Source of the DNA: Closterium sp. NIES-65
Taxonomy: Eukaryota > Streptophyta > Zygnematophyceae > Desmidiales > Closteriaceae
Length of the DNA stretch: 64,000 nucleotides
Assembly: GCA_948144175.1 (NCBI GenBank)
Contig: CANXME010001452.1
Span: forward strand, 822,443-886,442
Direction of reading: 5' to 3'
The notes below the pieces were generated by a model. That model worked only from the letters and a program-made list of their open reading frames with translations. It was not told the DNA's origin and searched no databases. The position numbers were made by a program, and so were the translations under genes. This document shows, piece after piece, positions 43,001 through 55,922 of this stretch; position 1 is the stretch's first letter; each line of letters opens with the position of its first letter.

Positions 43001-44641
43001 CCTGCGTACTGTTTTCTTGCCCCTGCACCAGAGGAACCAGCTAGCATGGAGGAGGCATTAGCTGGACCAGATAGGGACAAATGGCTAGCTTCCAGGGATG
43101 CTGAGTACCAGAGCCTGCTGGAGAATGGGACTTGGGAACTAGTGGTGCTGCCTGAGGGAAAGAAAGCGGTACAATGCAAGTGGGTGCTAAGGATCAAGAC
43201 TGACGACAAGGGGCAGGTCACCATCTACAAGAGTAGGTTGGTGGCTAAGGGGTTTATGCAGAAGGAGAAGCGGGACTTCAATGAGATCTTTGCTCCCACT
43301 GCCAAACCCCCTACCCTTCGTGTCTTGTTGGCAGATGCAGCCGTTAGTGGGAAGTTCATTATCCAGATGGACATATCAACGGCATTTCTCAACGGGATTT
43401 TAGAGGAGGAGGTGTTCATGACGCAGCCACCTGGGTATGAGGATGGTACGGGCAGGGTGTGCAAGCTGAAAAAGTCCATCTACGGCTTGAAGCAGGCGCC
43501 ACGCTGCTGGTACCAGAAGTTGGCAGCTGTTTTAGAGGAGATGGGATTCAGGACCAGCAGCTGTGATGAGAGCCTCTTTCTCAAGGGGGAGGGGGAGAAG
43601 CTGGTGCTGTTTCTGGTCTATGTGGACGACATTCTTCTCTTTAGCAGCAGCATGAAGGAGATCCAGAAGGTGCAGCAGCAGCTGATGGAGAACTTCAAGT
43701 GCAAGAACCTTGGGGAGGTAAAGTACTACCTCGGGATGCACGTGGAGAGGGATCTGGATCACAGGTGGTTGAAGCTGCACCAGGAGAAGTTCATCAAGGA
43801 GCTTGGGGAGAAGTACGGAATTGAGAATGAGCGCAAGGTTGCAACTCCCCTGCCAGCAGAATTCAGGCTTGTGAAAGCTGCAGAGGATGAAGGGGTTGAA
43901 GCCGAGGAGCAGCAGCAATTTCAGTCCTTGGTGGGCAGCCTCTTGTATGCAGCAGTTCACACGAGACCCGACATCTCTTTCTCGGTTGGGCAGCTGGCTA
44001 GGGTAGTGCAGAATCCATCAGAGGAGCAGGTGGATGCAGCTGAGCGTGTGGTGAAGTATCTGAACTCTCACCCAAGCATTGGAGTTCAATACTCCGCATC
44101 TGCACAGGTGAAGCAGAAAGGGGTTGAGGTGCTGAAAGAGAAGGGGGAGAGGCTTGGAGAAGGCAAGCTTTTTCTCACTTGCTTTACTGACGCTACGTGG
44201 GCCTCTGAGAAGGAGGATTCCTCATCTGTGGGAGGATACATCTGCGTAGTTGGGGGAGGACCGGTTAGTTGGAGGTCAAAGAAGCAGACGGAGACAGCAC
44301 TCTCTTCCGTGGAATCAGAGTACATGGCGATGTTCCATGGGGTGAAGGAGGTGATTTGGCTGAGGAGGCTGTTGGAGGAGATTGGCCAGGAGCAAAAGGT
44401 TGCTACGCCGCTCTTTTGTGATAGCAAGGGAGCTCTTGGGATGGCCAGGAACGCTGTGCTTCATGGGCTGAATAAGCACATGCGTATCAAGTGGCACTGG
44501 CTGCGTAAGGAGGTGAAGAGGGGGACGGTGAATCCAATCTACATCAAGACTCACCAGCAGCCAGCAGACTTCCTCACCAAGAGGCTTGCGGATGAGTCTC
44601 ATTGGCGTTGTGTGCGCATGAGTGGAATGAGCATGAACTAG
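40060..44641 (+). pseudogene. Copia-C copy 2 Gag-Pol coding region
   Basis: It has the same domain series as 21733-26313: Gag, knuckle CWYCEKEGHPWFLC, protease LDTGAAWTMTPR, integrase (HMDLVGPL, RTDRGGEFLG, NGVAERAN), RT (MDISTAFLNG, YVDDILLF) and RNase H (CFTDATWA, FCDSKGALG). Differences from copy 1 are few and mostly in the low-complexity linker between integrase and RT. About one break interrupts it. Confidence 0.92.
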
Positions 44642-44683
44642 TATGGAATGATGGGGATGCAGCCGGCAGGCTGAGGGGGAGTG

Positions 44684-45776
44684 TGTTGGGTGCAAATTCA
44701 CATTGCACGACATCCTGCCGTCTGTTTGTACGAGTATGCGTGTGCGAATGCATTTGCGTGTGAATGGTATGTTTGTGTGTTTGTTTGCTTTCGCAATTTT
44801 CGCTTGAAGCATTTGCAGGTACTCGCAAAATGTGCGCTTCGGCATAACATTGTACGCGCTATGAACAGTACAAGCAGAAAGGACGAGCTCGCAAAGGAAC
44901 CCAAGATGGAAGCTTTGCGGTTCAACTTACTTGATTGCGCAGATTCAGTTCTATCCAACTCGAAATTGTACTGTTTTGTTTGGTTGACTATAGTGTAGCA
45001 GGGCAGGCACTATAGGGGTACAATTTAGGTGAAGGTTGGATGTTGTTTGTCTGTATCTGCATGCTACAGGGCCAGGGGAAACCAGCGGAACCAGCATTTG
45101 GCTGGTTGGGCAAAGACAAAACAGGTTCTGTTTTTAGGACCTGAACCTGGTTGTTGTTTTCCCAGGTTGGAAAAACAGAACCAGAGGTTGTTCACCAACC
45201 TATCACCTGCTATTTTGTTCAGCCAGGTTGGTTCTGTTGCTTGGAATTATTTGGGATCATCCCTGGTTGTTCCCAGGTTGATTCCCAAGGTCCTTGCTAG
45301 CTAGAGCTATTTATTCCTTCTCTGTTTGTACCTGAATATAGTGAAATTGATTCAAGCGAATTCCTTCCTTGCTGGAATTTCTTTTCTACGCGGTGCGACG
45401 GCGAAATGCTACCCGAGTCAACGCTAGTACGCTAGCACTCCAACGCTAGGCTAACGCTGTCCGAGCCATAACTTCGTAATGGCAGAACTTTTCGCGAGGC
45501 AACTTGGCTTATTTTAAAGCTCTTAGAGTGAGCTTCGATATAGGAAATTCTCAGCTTAATCCGATCGACGGTCTGCACGATACGCTGCGCGACGTTCAAG
45601 GTACTCTTGCTGTTTTGACTAAGTCCCTCTTGATCCCTCTCTCTACAAACTCGGACCCGAGGATAGGGGCTGGTCTTGTACCAGGCACCCAAGGACCCTT
45701 GGAGGTGACCCCGAGGAGAGGTTTTAAGTGTGATAAAGTCTTAATAGCTTGAGTTTATTAGGCCCTTACACCAACA
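44684..45776 (+). repeat. 3' LTR of Copia-C copy 2
   Basis: This 1093-bp partner of 38921-40013 is followed by GTCGA. Confidence 0.95.
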
Positions 45777-46045
45777 GTCGACCAAGTCGTGCTAGAACGC
45801 GGTCGACCGAGCTGCGATGGCAGTCGACCGACCTGAATGCTAGCTCTGATGTAGTCTTGTCTTGCCAGCGTGATTGTACCATTGTTGTCAACTTTCTCTA
45901 GTGAAACTCTTGCCAAATTGTGCTGTGAACTAGCAAGCACTGTGTGCACTAGGAAAAAGACTAAGGACCAACGAACGCAGAGGTCACACGAGCATCCGTG
46001 CCTAGCCCGTAGTCTAGCTCCTGTTGTAGCAGTTATCTCCGCACC
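45777..46045. other. Core, right part: GTCGAC repeats then unique sequence
   Basis: Bases 45777-45835 continue the 25-bp degenerate repeat with three more GTCGAC sites. From about 45840 to 46045 the sequence is unique and no gene was found. The satellite then starts in the opposite orientation to the left arm. Confidence 0.7.
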
Positions 46046-49000
46046 AACCATATGGGTAAGTAACGGACTAACTCTCGGTACCAACCATACGGGTAAGTAA
46101 CGCACTTACTCACGGTACCAACCGTATGGTTAAGTAACATACTTACTCTTGGTACCAACCATATGGGTAAGTAACGCACTTACCCTTCATACCAACCATA
46201 TGGGTAAGTAACGCACTTACTCTTGTTACTAATCATATCGGTAAGTAACGCACTTATTCTGGGTACCAACCATATAGGTAAGTAACACACTTACTCTTAG
46301 TACCAACCATATGGGTAAGTATCACACATATTCTTGGTACCAACCATATGGTCAAGTAACGCACTTACTCTTGGTACCAACCAAATTTATAAGTAACGCA
46401 CTTACTCTCGGTACCAACCATATGGGTAATGAACGCACTTACTCTCGGTACCAACCATATGGGTAAGTAACGCACTTACTCTCGGTACCAACCATATGGG
46501 TAAGTAACGCACTTACTCTTGGTACCAACCATATGGGTAAGTAACGTACTTACTCTCGGTACCAACCATATGGGTAAGTAACGTACTTACTCTTGGTACC
46601 AACTATATGGGTAAGTAACACACTTACTCTTGGTACCAAGCATATGGCTAAGTAACGCATTTACTCTTGGTACCAACCTTATGGGTAAGTAAAGAACATA
46701 CTCTCGGTACCAACCATATGGGTAAGTAACGCACTTACTCTCGGTACCAACTATATGGGTAAGTAACGCAATTACTCTCGGTACCAACCATATGGGTAAG
46801 TAACGCACTTACTCTCGGTCCCAACCATATCGGTAAGTAACGTACTAAGTCTCAGTACCAACGATATGGGTAAGTAACGCACTTACTTTCAGTACCAACC
46901 ATATGGGTAAGTACCGCACTTACACCCGGTACCAACCATATGGCTATGTATCGCACTTACTCTCGGTACGAACCATATGTCTAAGTAACGCACTTACTTT
47001 GTGTACCAAATATATGGGTAAGTAACGCACTTACTCGCAGTACCAACCATATGGGTAAGTAAAGCACTTACTCTCGGTACCAACAATATGGGTAAGTAAC
47101 GTACCAACTCTTGGTACCAACCATATCGTTGAGTAACGCACTTACTCTTCATACCAACCATATGGGTACGTAACGCACTTACTCTTGGTACCAACCATAT
47201 GGGTAAGTATCATACATATTCTGGGTACCAACCATATGGGTAAGTAGCGCACTTACTTTCGGTACCAACCATATGGGTAAGTAACTCACTTACTGTCGGC
47301 AAAATCCATATCGGTAAATAACGCACTTACTCTCGGTAGCAACTATATGGGTAAGTAACGCACTTACTCTCGGTACCAACCATATGGGTAAGTAACGCAC
47401 TTACTCTCGATCCTAACCATATGGGTAAGTAACGTACTCAGTCTCGGTACCAACCATATGGGTAAGTAACGCACTTACTTTCAGTACCAACCATATGGGT
47501 AAGTACCGCACTTACACCCGGTACCAACCATTTGGCTATGTATCGCACTTACTCTCGGTACCAACCATATGTTTCAGTAACGCACTTACTCTGCTTACCA
47601 AATATATGGGTAAGTAACGCACTTACTCGCAGTACCACCCAAATGGTTAAGTAACGCACTTACTCTGGGTACCAACAATATGGGTAAGTAACGTACCAAC
47701 TCTTGGTACCAACCAGATGGTTAAGTAACGCACATACTCTTCATACCAACCATATGGGTAAGTAACGCACTTACTCTTGGTACCAACCATATGGGTAAGT
47801 ATCACACATATTCTGGGTACCAACCATATGGGTAAGTAGCGCACTTACTCTCGGTACCAACCATATGGGTAAGTAACTCACTTACTGACAGAAAAGTCCA
47901 TATCGGTAAGTAACGCACTTACTCTCGATACCAACTATATGAGTAAGTAACGCACTTACTCTCAGTACCAACCATATGGGTAAGTAACGCACTTACTCTC
48001 GGTCCTAACCATATGGGTAAGTAACGTACTCAGTCTCGATACCAACCATATGGGTAAGTAACGCACTTACTCTCGGTACCAACCATATGGGTAAGTACCG
48101 CACTTACACCCGGTACCAACCATATGGCTATGTATCGCACTTACACTCGGTACCAACCATATGTTTAAGTTTCGCACTTACTGTGGGTACTAAATATATG
48201 GGTAAGTAACGCACTTACTCGCAGTACTAACCATATGTATAAGTAACGCACTTACTCTCGGTACCAACAATATGGATAAGTAACGTACCAACTCTTGGTA
48301 CCAACCATATGGTTAAGTAACGCACTTACTCTTAGTACCAATCATATGGGTTAGTAACGCACTTAATCTCAGTACCAACCAAATGGGTAAGTAACTCACT
48401 TACTCTCAGTTGCAACCATATCGGTAAGTAACGCACTTACTCTCGGTACCAACCATATGGGTATGTAACGCACTTACTCTCTATACCAACCATATGGGTA
48501 AGTAACGTACTTACTCTCGGTACCAACCATATGGGTAAGTAACGCACTTACTCTCGGTACCCCGCGTATGGGTAAGTAACGCGCTTATTCTCGGTACCAA
48601 CCATATGGGTAAGTAACACACTTCCTTTCTTTAAGGGTAAGTAACGCACATACTCTTGGTACCAACCATATGGGTAAGTACACTACTTATTGGTACCATC
48701 CATATGGGAACGTAACGCACTTACTCTTGGTCCCAATCACATGGGTAAAAAGCGCACTTACCCATCCATATAGGTAAGTAACACTCTTACTCTCAGTAGG
48801 TAAGTAACGCACTTACACTCGGTACCAACCATATGGATAAATAACGAACTTATTCTCGGTACCAACCATATGGGTAAGTATCGCACTCATTCTTTGTACC
48901 AACCATATTGGTAAGTAACGCACTTACTCTCGGTACCAACCATATGGGAAAGTAACGCACTTACTCTCGGTACCAACTATATGGGTAAGTAACGCACTTA

Positions 49001-49182
49001 CTCTCGGTCCTAACCATATGGGTAAGTAACGTACTTACTCTCGGTACCAACCTTATGGGTAAGTAAAGCACTTACTCTCGGTACCAACCATTAGGGTAAG
49101 TAACGCACTTACTCTCGGTACCAACTATATGGGTAAGTAACGCACTTACTCTCGGTACCAACCATATGGGTAAGTAACACAC
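46046..49182. repeat. 37-bp satellite, right arm, with a 592-bp higher-order repeat
   Basis: About 85 units run opposite to the left arm. A consensus unit has CGCACTTACTCTC, GGTACCAACC and ATATGGGTAAGTAA in that order. Marked variant units recur at exact intervals: GTACCGCACTTACACCCGG at 46911, 47503 and 48095; GTACCAACTC at 47101, 47693 and 48285; GTAACTCACT at 47281 and 47873. All are 592 bp apart (16 units). The next GTAACTCACT is at 48391, 518 bp on (14 units), so the third period has lost two units. CACAC at 49178-49182 is the duplication of the next copia. Confidence 0.95.
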
Positions 49183-49315
49183 TGTCAGAGTATTATAACT
49201 GATGCATGTTTGTAGGCTATAGTGGGGTAGCACATATGGGGTACAGCTTTCTAGGGTTGTATTTGTACCCAACTCTGACTTAGTCATTTTCATTCCTGTT
49301 CTCTTATCTTTGACA
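49183..49315 (+). repeat. 5' LTR of Copia-A copy 2
   Basis: This 133-bp LTR runs from TGTCAGAGTATTATAAC to TCTTTGACA. Confidence 0.95.
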
Positions 49316-49327
49316 TGGTATAGAGCG

Positions 49328-50410
49328 GGTCCTTCCTAAGGACTGTTTTTTTTTTAGGGCCCACCGAAGCGCGCCCCGAGGCGCGCATTTTTTTTCGCGA
49401 CCCTTCGGGTCGCCATTACTCTCGCGGCCCCGCTGTCCCTCTGACGCGGCCTCGCCACCCCTGCTTGACGCGGCCCCGCCGCCTCCTCTGCAGCTGCTCC
49501 GCCGCCTCCTCTGACGCGGCCCCGCCGCCCGCTGATCGCGGCCCCGCCGCCGGCTCTGACGCGGCCCCGCCGCCGGCTCTGACGCGGCCCCGCCGCCGGC
49601 TCTGACGCGGCCTCGCCGCCCGTTGATCGCGGCCCGCCGCTGGCCCTGACGCGGCCCCGCCGCCGGCTCTTAGCCGGCCTCGCCTCCGGCTCCAACGCGG
49701 CCCCGCCGCCCGCCTCGACGAGGCCCCGCCGCCGGCTCTCTTGCGGCCCCGCCCCGGCTCTCTTACGGCCCCGCCGCCGGCCCTGACGCGGCCCCTGCCT
49801 CGGCTCTCATGCGGCCCAGCCGCCCTGTCGCGGCCCGGTCGCCTCCTGACGGCCCCGTCGTCCCTTCGTGACGGCCCCGCCGTCCCTTCCTGCCGGCCCC
49901 GCCGTCCACTCCTGACGGCCCCCGCCGTCCCCTCCTAACGGCTCCTGCCGTCCCCTTCTACCGGCCCCGCAACTGCACCTGCTGGCCCCGCCGCTGCACC
50001 TACCGGCCTCCACCACCCCCCCCCCCCCTTTTCCCGTCGCCTGTCGAGGCGACCTGAGAGGCCAGCAGAGGGGTGGCAGATGTGTGGCCTCCCCTGCTTC
50101 TCCTCCTCCTTCATCTCCCGCTGCAGCAGCCGAGCCGCTCACCTGCAGCAGCCGAGCCGCCCCACCGCCGAGCCGCCCTGCACCCGAGCCGCCCAGCAGC
50201 CGAGCCGCCCTGCCGCCGAGCTGCCGGGTCGCTGAGCTGCTGAGCTGCAGTTGCTGCCGAGCCGCCCTGCCGCCGAGCCGCCGAGTCGCCGAGCTGCTGA
50301 GCTGCAGTTGCTGCCGAGCCGCCTTGCCGCCGAGCCGCCCGCGTCGCCCGAGCCGCAGAGCCGCCGAGCTGCCGAGCCGCTGAGTCGCCGAGCCTACTCT
50401 TCCCACCACT
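49328..50410 (+). repeat. Leader of Copia-A copy 2: three stem-loops and GC-rich repeats
   Basis: The three-hairpin block (49328-49415, arms GGTCCTT, GCGCGCC and GCGACCC) follows the primer site, each separated by T runs. From 49430 to 50000 come about 20-bp GACGCGGCCCCGCCGCCGGC repeats. From 50120 to 50400 come GCCGAGCCGCC repeats with a GAGCTGCAGTTGCTGCC word. It mirrors 7950-9080. Confidence 0.75.
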
Positions 50411-50526
50411 GGTGAGCTCTTGCCCTGCTAGCACACTGCGCGTCGCCTGCTTGCCTGCCTTTTGGCTTACCTGGCTGCCTGCCTTCCTGCTGCTAGTCCT
50501 GCTCCTGCTTCTACTTGCGGAGCCAG

Positions 50527-53500
50527 ATGCAGCCCCAGCGACGCCTGCGTGAGTCCCTCACGCCCCAGCAGCTGCGTGAGTGGTACGCTGGTTGGGGCTG
50601 TAGGGGTGGCGGCACTACTCCTACTACCACTCCTGCTGCTTCTACTCGTGGTGGCGGCCAGATGCAGCTCCCGCGACCCTCTCGCGTGTCTCTCACGCCT
50701 CGCCAGCTTCGTGAGTGGTACGCTCAGAGTGGAGGGTCTCTCAGTGCTGTTCGCTGCTCTGACGTGATTCGCACTGGTACTCGGACTGGTCAGCCTTGTG
50801 GGACACCTAGTCATACACAGTCCCGCTGCTTCGCCCGTCTGAGCAAAGCCTGGCGTACCGTGTTTGGCGACGAGGCTGAGCTTCCCGACTGGGTGGAGTT
50901 GCTTAGGCAGAGGGTAGATATATTTGCTCTTGACTATGATGCTATTCTCACTGCCATGTATGCATTGCCTACTAGTGCTGACCGTGCCGGTCACCTGTGC
51001 GTCCCGCCTGACCCAGGTATAGGACCTGCTGCTCTAGCTACTGGTGAGGCTGCTGCTCTGGGTGCTAGTGAGTCTCCTACTCCAGGTACAGGTGCGGCTG
51101 CTGCTCTAGGTGCTAGTGAGTCTGCTTCCTCAGGTGCGGGTGAGGCTGCGCTCTCAGGTACCGCGTTGGCTTCGGCCTCCCTCACCTTTACACTTGACTC
51201 TGGGGCTTCTCGCTCCTTCTTTCGGGACCGCACCACACTCACGCCGCTTGGTCGACCGGTTGCAGTCTCCCTGGCTGACCCCTCTGGGGGTCCTGTCCTC
51301 GCTCACTTTTCCACTGTCCTCCCGTGTCCGGCTGCCCCCTCGGGCACCCTGTCTGGCCTGTACCTCCCCTCGTTCTCGACGAACTTGGTGAGTGGTGCAG
51401 ACCTACAGGATGCGGGGGTTCACCAGTTCACTCCTGCGAGTCAGCGGGTGACCCACTGCACGGACGCACGCACAGGCCGGCACCTGGCCACGTTCTCGCG
51501 TCGGCCGGGGTCGAGCCTCTACACCCTGACCACTGAGTCTCCTCCTGTCCCCGCGTCCGGTCAGGTAGCAGCGTCGGGTCAGGTGTTTGCTGCTGCGTCC
51601 AGGTCTGGTCCTGAGTCTGCCCCCTGTTCGTGTCGCCTCCTGTCTCACGAGACTCTCCTGTGGCACCACCGTCTAGGCCACCCCTCCTTGCCCCGTCTTC
51701 GGGGCATGGCTTCCCGTGTCCTTGTCTCTGGTCTTCCCCAGTCTCTCCCTCCCCTTCCTTCGGGACCAGGACCTTCCTGTGTCCCCTGTGTCGAGGGGCG
51801 CCTCAGGGCTGCTCCTCACTCCTCCCAGTTTCCCCCGACAGAGGCTCCTCTGCAGACGCTTCACATGGATGTGTGGGGCCCGGCCCCCGTCCGTGGGCAG
51901 GGTCACGAGCGCTACTTCCTGTTGGTGGTTGACGACTACTCGCGTTACACCTCAGTCTTCCCCTTGCGCAGCAAGGGTGCTGTCACTGAGGTGCTGATCG
52001 CCTGGATCCGCGAGGCTCGTCTCCAGCTCAGGAGGAGCTTCGGCTCAGACTTTCCTGTTCTGCGTCTGCACTCTGACCGAGGTGGGGAGTTCTCCTCTCG
52101 CCTTCTGCAAGACTACTGTCGTGCACAGGGGATCCGCCAGACCTTTACGCTTCCGGACTCTCCACAGCAAAATGGGATTGCTGAGCGCCGCATTGGCATG
52201 GTCAAGGATGTCGCATGCGGCTGCCCCCCATTTTCTGTGGCCGTTTGCGGTTCGGTACGCGGCGCATCAGCTCAACCTTCACCCCAGGGTCTCTCGGCCC
52301 GCGATGTCCCCAGTGTTACTGTGGACGGGGAAGGTCGGCGATGCGTCTGCGTTCCGTGTCTGGGGATCTCGGGCGTTTGTCCGCGACTTGTCTGCGGACA
52401 AGCTGTCCCCCCGTGCTGCTCCCTGTGTCTTCCTTGGCTTCCCCCTTGACGCTCCAGGGTTGGCAGTTCTACCACCCCTCCTCTCGTCGTGTTCTGTCCT
52501 CCCAGGACGTCACGTTCGACGAGTCAGTCCCCTTCTACCGCCTCTTCCCCTACCGTACTCCTTCCCTCCCCCCCCCCACCGGACTTCCTGGTACCAGTTC
52601 CCCCCCCGGTAGACCCCCTCCCCCCTCAGGTTCCTGCCCCTTCAGGTGTGTCCCAGGTAGACACAGTCGAGCCAGTCGAGGTTGCTGCTGAGTCTGGTCC
52701 TGCTGCGGGTGCTGAGCCTGGGGGTGCTGCTGCTGGGGGTGCTGAGCCTGGGGGTGCGAGGCCGGGGGGTGCTGAGTCTGGGGGTGCTGGGCCTGGAGGT
52801 CCGGAGCCTGCGCCTGCTGGACCTGGGGGCTCTCCGGTTCTTCCGTCTCGGCGGGAGCCGCTCTCTCCACAGGAGCTGCGCGAGTGGTTTGCTCGCCGCT
52901 GGAGGCGTGCTGCTGGAGCTGGAGCTTCTTCGCCTGCTGAGGGTGCTGGTGCTGCCGGTCCCGGAGCTGCTTGGCCTGCGGGTCCTACTGGAGCTGGAGC
53001 TACTGAGCCTGGGGGTGCTGAGTCTGGAGCTGCTGAGCCTGGAGGTGCTGAGTCTGGAGCTGCTGAGACTGGGGGTGCTACGTGTGGAGCTGCTGTGCCT
53101 GGGGGTGCTGAGTCTGGAGCTGCTGAGCCTGGGGTTTTCTCCTGCTGCTGCGTCTCGCCGGGAGCCCCTCTCTCCACAGGAGCTGCGCGAGTGGTTTGCT
53201 CGCCGCTGGAGGCGTGCTGCTGGAGCTGGAGCTCCGTCGACCGTCGAGGGTGCTGGTGCTGCCGGTCCCAGAGCTGCTAGGCCTGCGGGTCCTACTGGAG
53301 CTGGAGCTGCTGAGGGTGTTGGTGCTGAGACTACTGCTGTCTGTCCTGGCGGTGGTTCTACTGCTGGTGCTGCTGGAGGTCCTGCCGCTGGAGGTGTTGG
53401 TGGCGCTGGTGCTGTCGCTGAGGGTGCTGGTGCTGTCCCTGCTGAGTCTGGAGCTGCCGCGCGGCCTCGGCCGTACTTCGTTCCGCTCCTACAGCAGGTT

Positions 53501-55620
53501 CCTGGTCTTTCTCCTTCGGTAGAGTGTCCACAGCCTGTCCAGTCGCAGTCACTGTTGGAGCCTTCCTCTCCTCTGCCTGCTCCCTCCCCTTACACTGGTC
53601 CTACTGGAGGTCTTGCTGAGCGTCGTGAGCCTGCGTCTCGTCCCACGTCGCCGGTTCGTGCTGCTCGCGCTAGTGGTTGCGGTTCGCGTCAGCGTCCTCC
53701 TCCTGTCCCTGGCACGCACCGGATGTCTCTGCGTCCGTCCACTGCTCCTCTGCGTGCCCCTTTGCCTTCTCCTCCTGAGTCCTCTCTTCCTGCGCTTGCC
53801 GACCCTGAGTCGGACTCTATTCGTGCTGCCAGTCCAACTGTCACGCGTCTGCTTGCTACTGTCGTCACTGACCCCCTCTTTTGAGTCCACTGCTGCGTCT
53901 GCTATTGTCGCTGAGCTCGTCGACTTTGCTGCTCGCTGCCGTCTAGACTACGCTGCTAGTCTTGTTGCTGAGTCTGCGTCTGTCTGTCCTCCATCCGTCG
54001 GGGGTGAGTGTGCTCTTGGCACGGACGTCCTAGAGGAAAGGCAGGAGGAGTTACAGTGTCTGGCTGCTGCTTCACCTCATCTCGCGTGTGTACTGCTTGC
54101 TCCTGAGGGAGACCCGGATGCACTAGACATCCCGACTCCGCGCTCTTACGCGGAGGCCGTAGAGGGTCCCTACTCCTCTCAGTGGCAGGCAGCTATGGAT
54201 GCAGAGATGGCTTCGTGGAAGTCCACAGGCACCTACGTTGACGCAGTTCCCCCCTCCTGGGGCGAACATCGTCAGTGGCATGTGGATCTTCAGGGTGAAG
54301 CGGCCGCCGGGCTCTCCACCTGTCTTCAAGGCGCGGTACGTTGCTCGTGGCTTCAGTCAGCGGCAGGGAGTTGACTACTTTCAGACCTTCTCTCCCACCC
54401 CGAAGATGACCACTCTTTGGGTGCTGCTGCACATAGCCGCTCAGCGCGACTACGAGCTTCACTCTCTCGACTTCAGCACTGCGTTCTTGCAGGGTAGCCT
54501 GCACGAGGAGATCTGGCTGCGCCGTCCGCCTGGCTTCACTGGGACTTTCCCTCCTGGCACCCAGTGGAGCCTCCGACGGCCAGTCTACGGTCTCCGCCAG
54601 GCACCGCGTGAGTGGCACGACACACTGAGGACTATGCTTGCGGCTCTTGGGTTTGCTCCCTCTACTGCTGACCCGTTGCTGTTTCTGCGCACCGACACTT
54701 CACTGCCGCCGTTCTACATCCTCGTGTACGTCGACGACTTGGTCTTTGCCACAGCGGACACTGCTGGACTCGCCTACGTGAAGTCTGAGCTGCTGAAGAG
54801 ACACACGTGCACAGACCTGGGTGAACTGCGCAGCTACCTTGGCTTGCAGATCACTCGGGACAGAGCACGCCGCACCATTACCTTGACTCAGTCACACATG
54901 GTGCAGCAGGTCCTTCAGCGCTTCGGCTTCACGTACTCCTCGCCTCAGGCCACTCCTCTGCCTACTCGCCACTCACTCTCAGCTCTGCCTTCGGATGAGT
55001 CCGTAGAGTCGAGTGGTCCGTATGCAGAGCTTGTTGGCTGCCTCATGTACCTGATGACCTGCACACGACCTGACCTTGCATACCCTCTGAGCATTCTTGC
55101 ACGCTATGTTGCTCCTGGAGACACCGACCAGAGCACATGGCAGCAGCGAAGAGGGTATTGCGCTACCTGTGCAGTACGTCGGGCATGGGGCTAGTGCTTG
55201 GAGGGCGGAGTCCAGTGGTCCTTACAGGCCACGCGGGACGCTTCTTGGGCTGACGACCAGGCTACGCAGCGGTCGTCACAGGGTTTACACCTTCAGCCTT
55301 GGTTCCGGCTCTGTCTCGTGGCGGTCTACTCGCTCGTCTTCAGTTCTCGGCTCCAGTTGTGAGCTGAGATCTACGCCGGGGCCATGGCTGCACAGGAGCT
55401 TCGCTGGCTCACCTACCTGCTGACTGACCTTGGAGAGCCGCCTCGTTCTCCTCCAGTGCTGTACGTAGACAACAAGGCCATGCTGGCGTTGTGTCGAGAG
55501 CAGCGCTTGGAGCACAGAACGAAGCACATTGCTCTTCGCTACTTCCTTGCTCGTGAGCTGCAGCACCGTGGTCAGTTGCGACTTGCGTACGTGGCCTCTG
55601 AGGCCAAACACTGCTGATGT
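50527..55620 (+). pseudogene. Copia-A copy 2 coding region (Gag-like, protease, integrase, RT, RNase H)
   Basis: The domain order is as follows. A Gag-like N-terminus has LTPQQLREWYAG and SLTPRQLREWYAQ and a C-x13-C-x4-H-x4-C cluster (50530-50950). Protease FTLDSGASRSFF is near 51190. Integrase is about 51650-52250 (LHMDVWGPAPV, LHSDRGGEFSS, NGIAERRIG). The repeat-rich linker with LSPQELREWFARR motifs is about 52600-53550. RT is about 54200-54900 (LDFSTAFLQG, YVDDLVFA). RNase H is about 55150-55610 (YVDNKAMLALC). It is a fossil with several breaks. Confidence 0.88.
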
Positions 55621-55922
55621 GTTCACCAAGGCACTCGCGCCTTGTGACCATCAGCGCTTTTGCACCCAGCTGGGTCTTGTGCCTGGTCTTGCCTCACTTG
55701 CTCTCCTCTTGACTTCACTTGTACTGTGAAATATATATATACCTGCTCTTGCTTGTCTAGTTTTATATATATGTCTGTCCTCCTGCATGTGAACTGGCCT
55801 CTGGCCCTGCTCTTGTGCTCGGACTGTGTGGTGACTTTGTGATCCACCCTGAGCTTGCTTGGCTTTGCTTTGCTGACTGGTCTTGTGACCCCTGTTCTCC
55901 CCCACTTTGCCTATGGGGGGTG

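Larger units (their letters stand above)
38921..45776 (+). mobile_element. Ty1/copia element, Copia-C copy 2, inside the GTCGAC core
   Basis: Two 1093-bp LTRs (38921-40013, 44684-45776), duplication GTCGA at 38916-38920 and 45777-45781, and primer site TGGTATCAGAGC at 40017-40028. It is very close in sequence to the copy at 20594-27448. I see no difference between its own LTRs, so it is a recent insertion. It is nearly whole, with about one break. Confidence 0.96.

Noticed and set aside
46046-49182. CRISPR-like array of regularly spaced repeats
   Set aside because: The 37-bp units abut without unique spacers, the genome is eukaryotic, and the unit itself varies in blocks; it is satellite DNA.
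46046-49182. Satellite units as 5' splice sites (each carries GTAAGT)
   Set aside because: The match is part of a dyad in a tandem repeat and no exon lies beside it.
49328-49415. Intrinsic bacterial-type terminators (hairpin plus T run)
   Set aside because: Context is a eukaryotic retroelement leader next to its primer site; a structural RNA role fits better.
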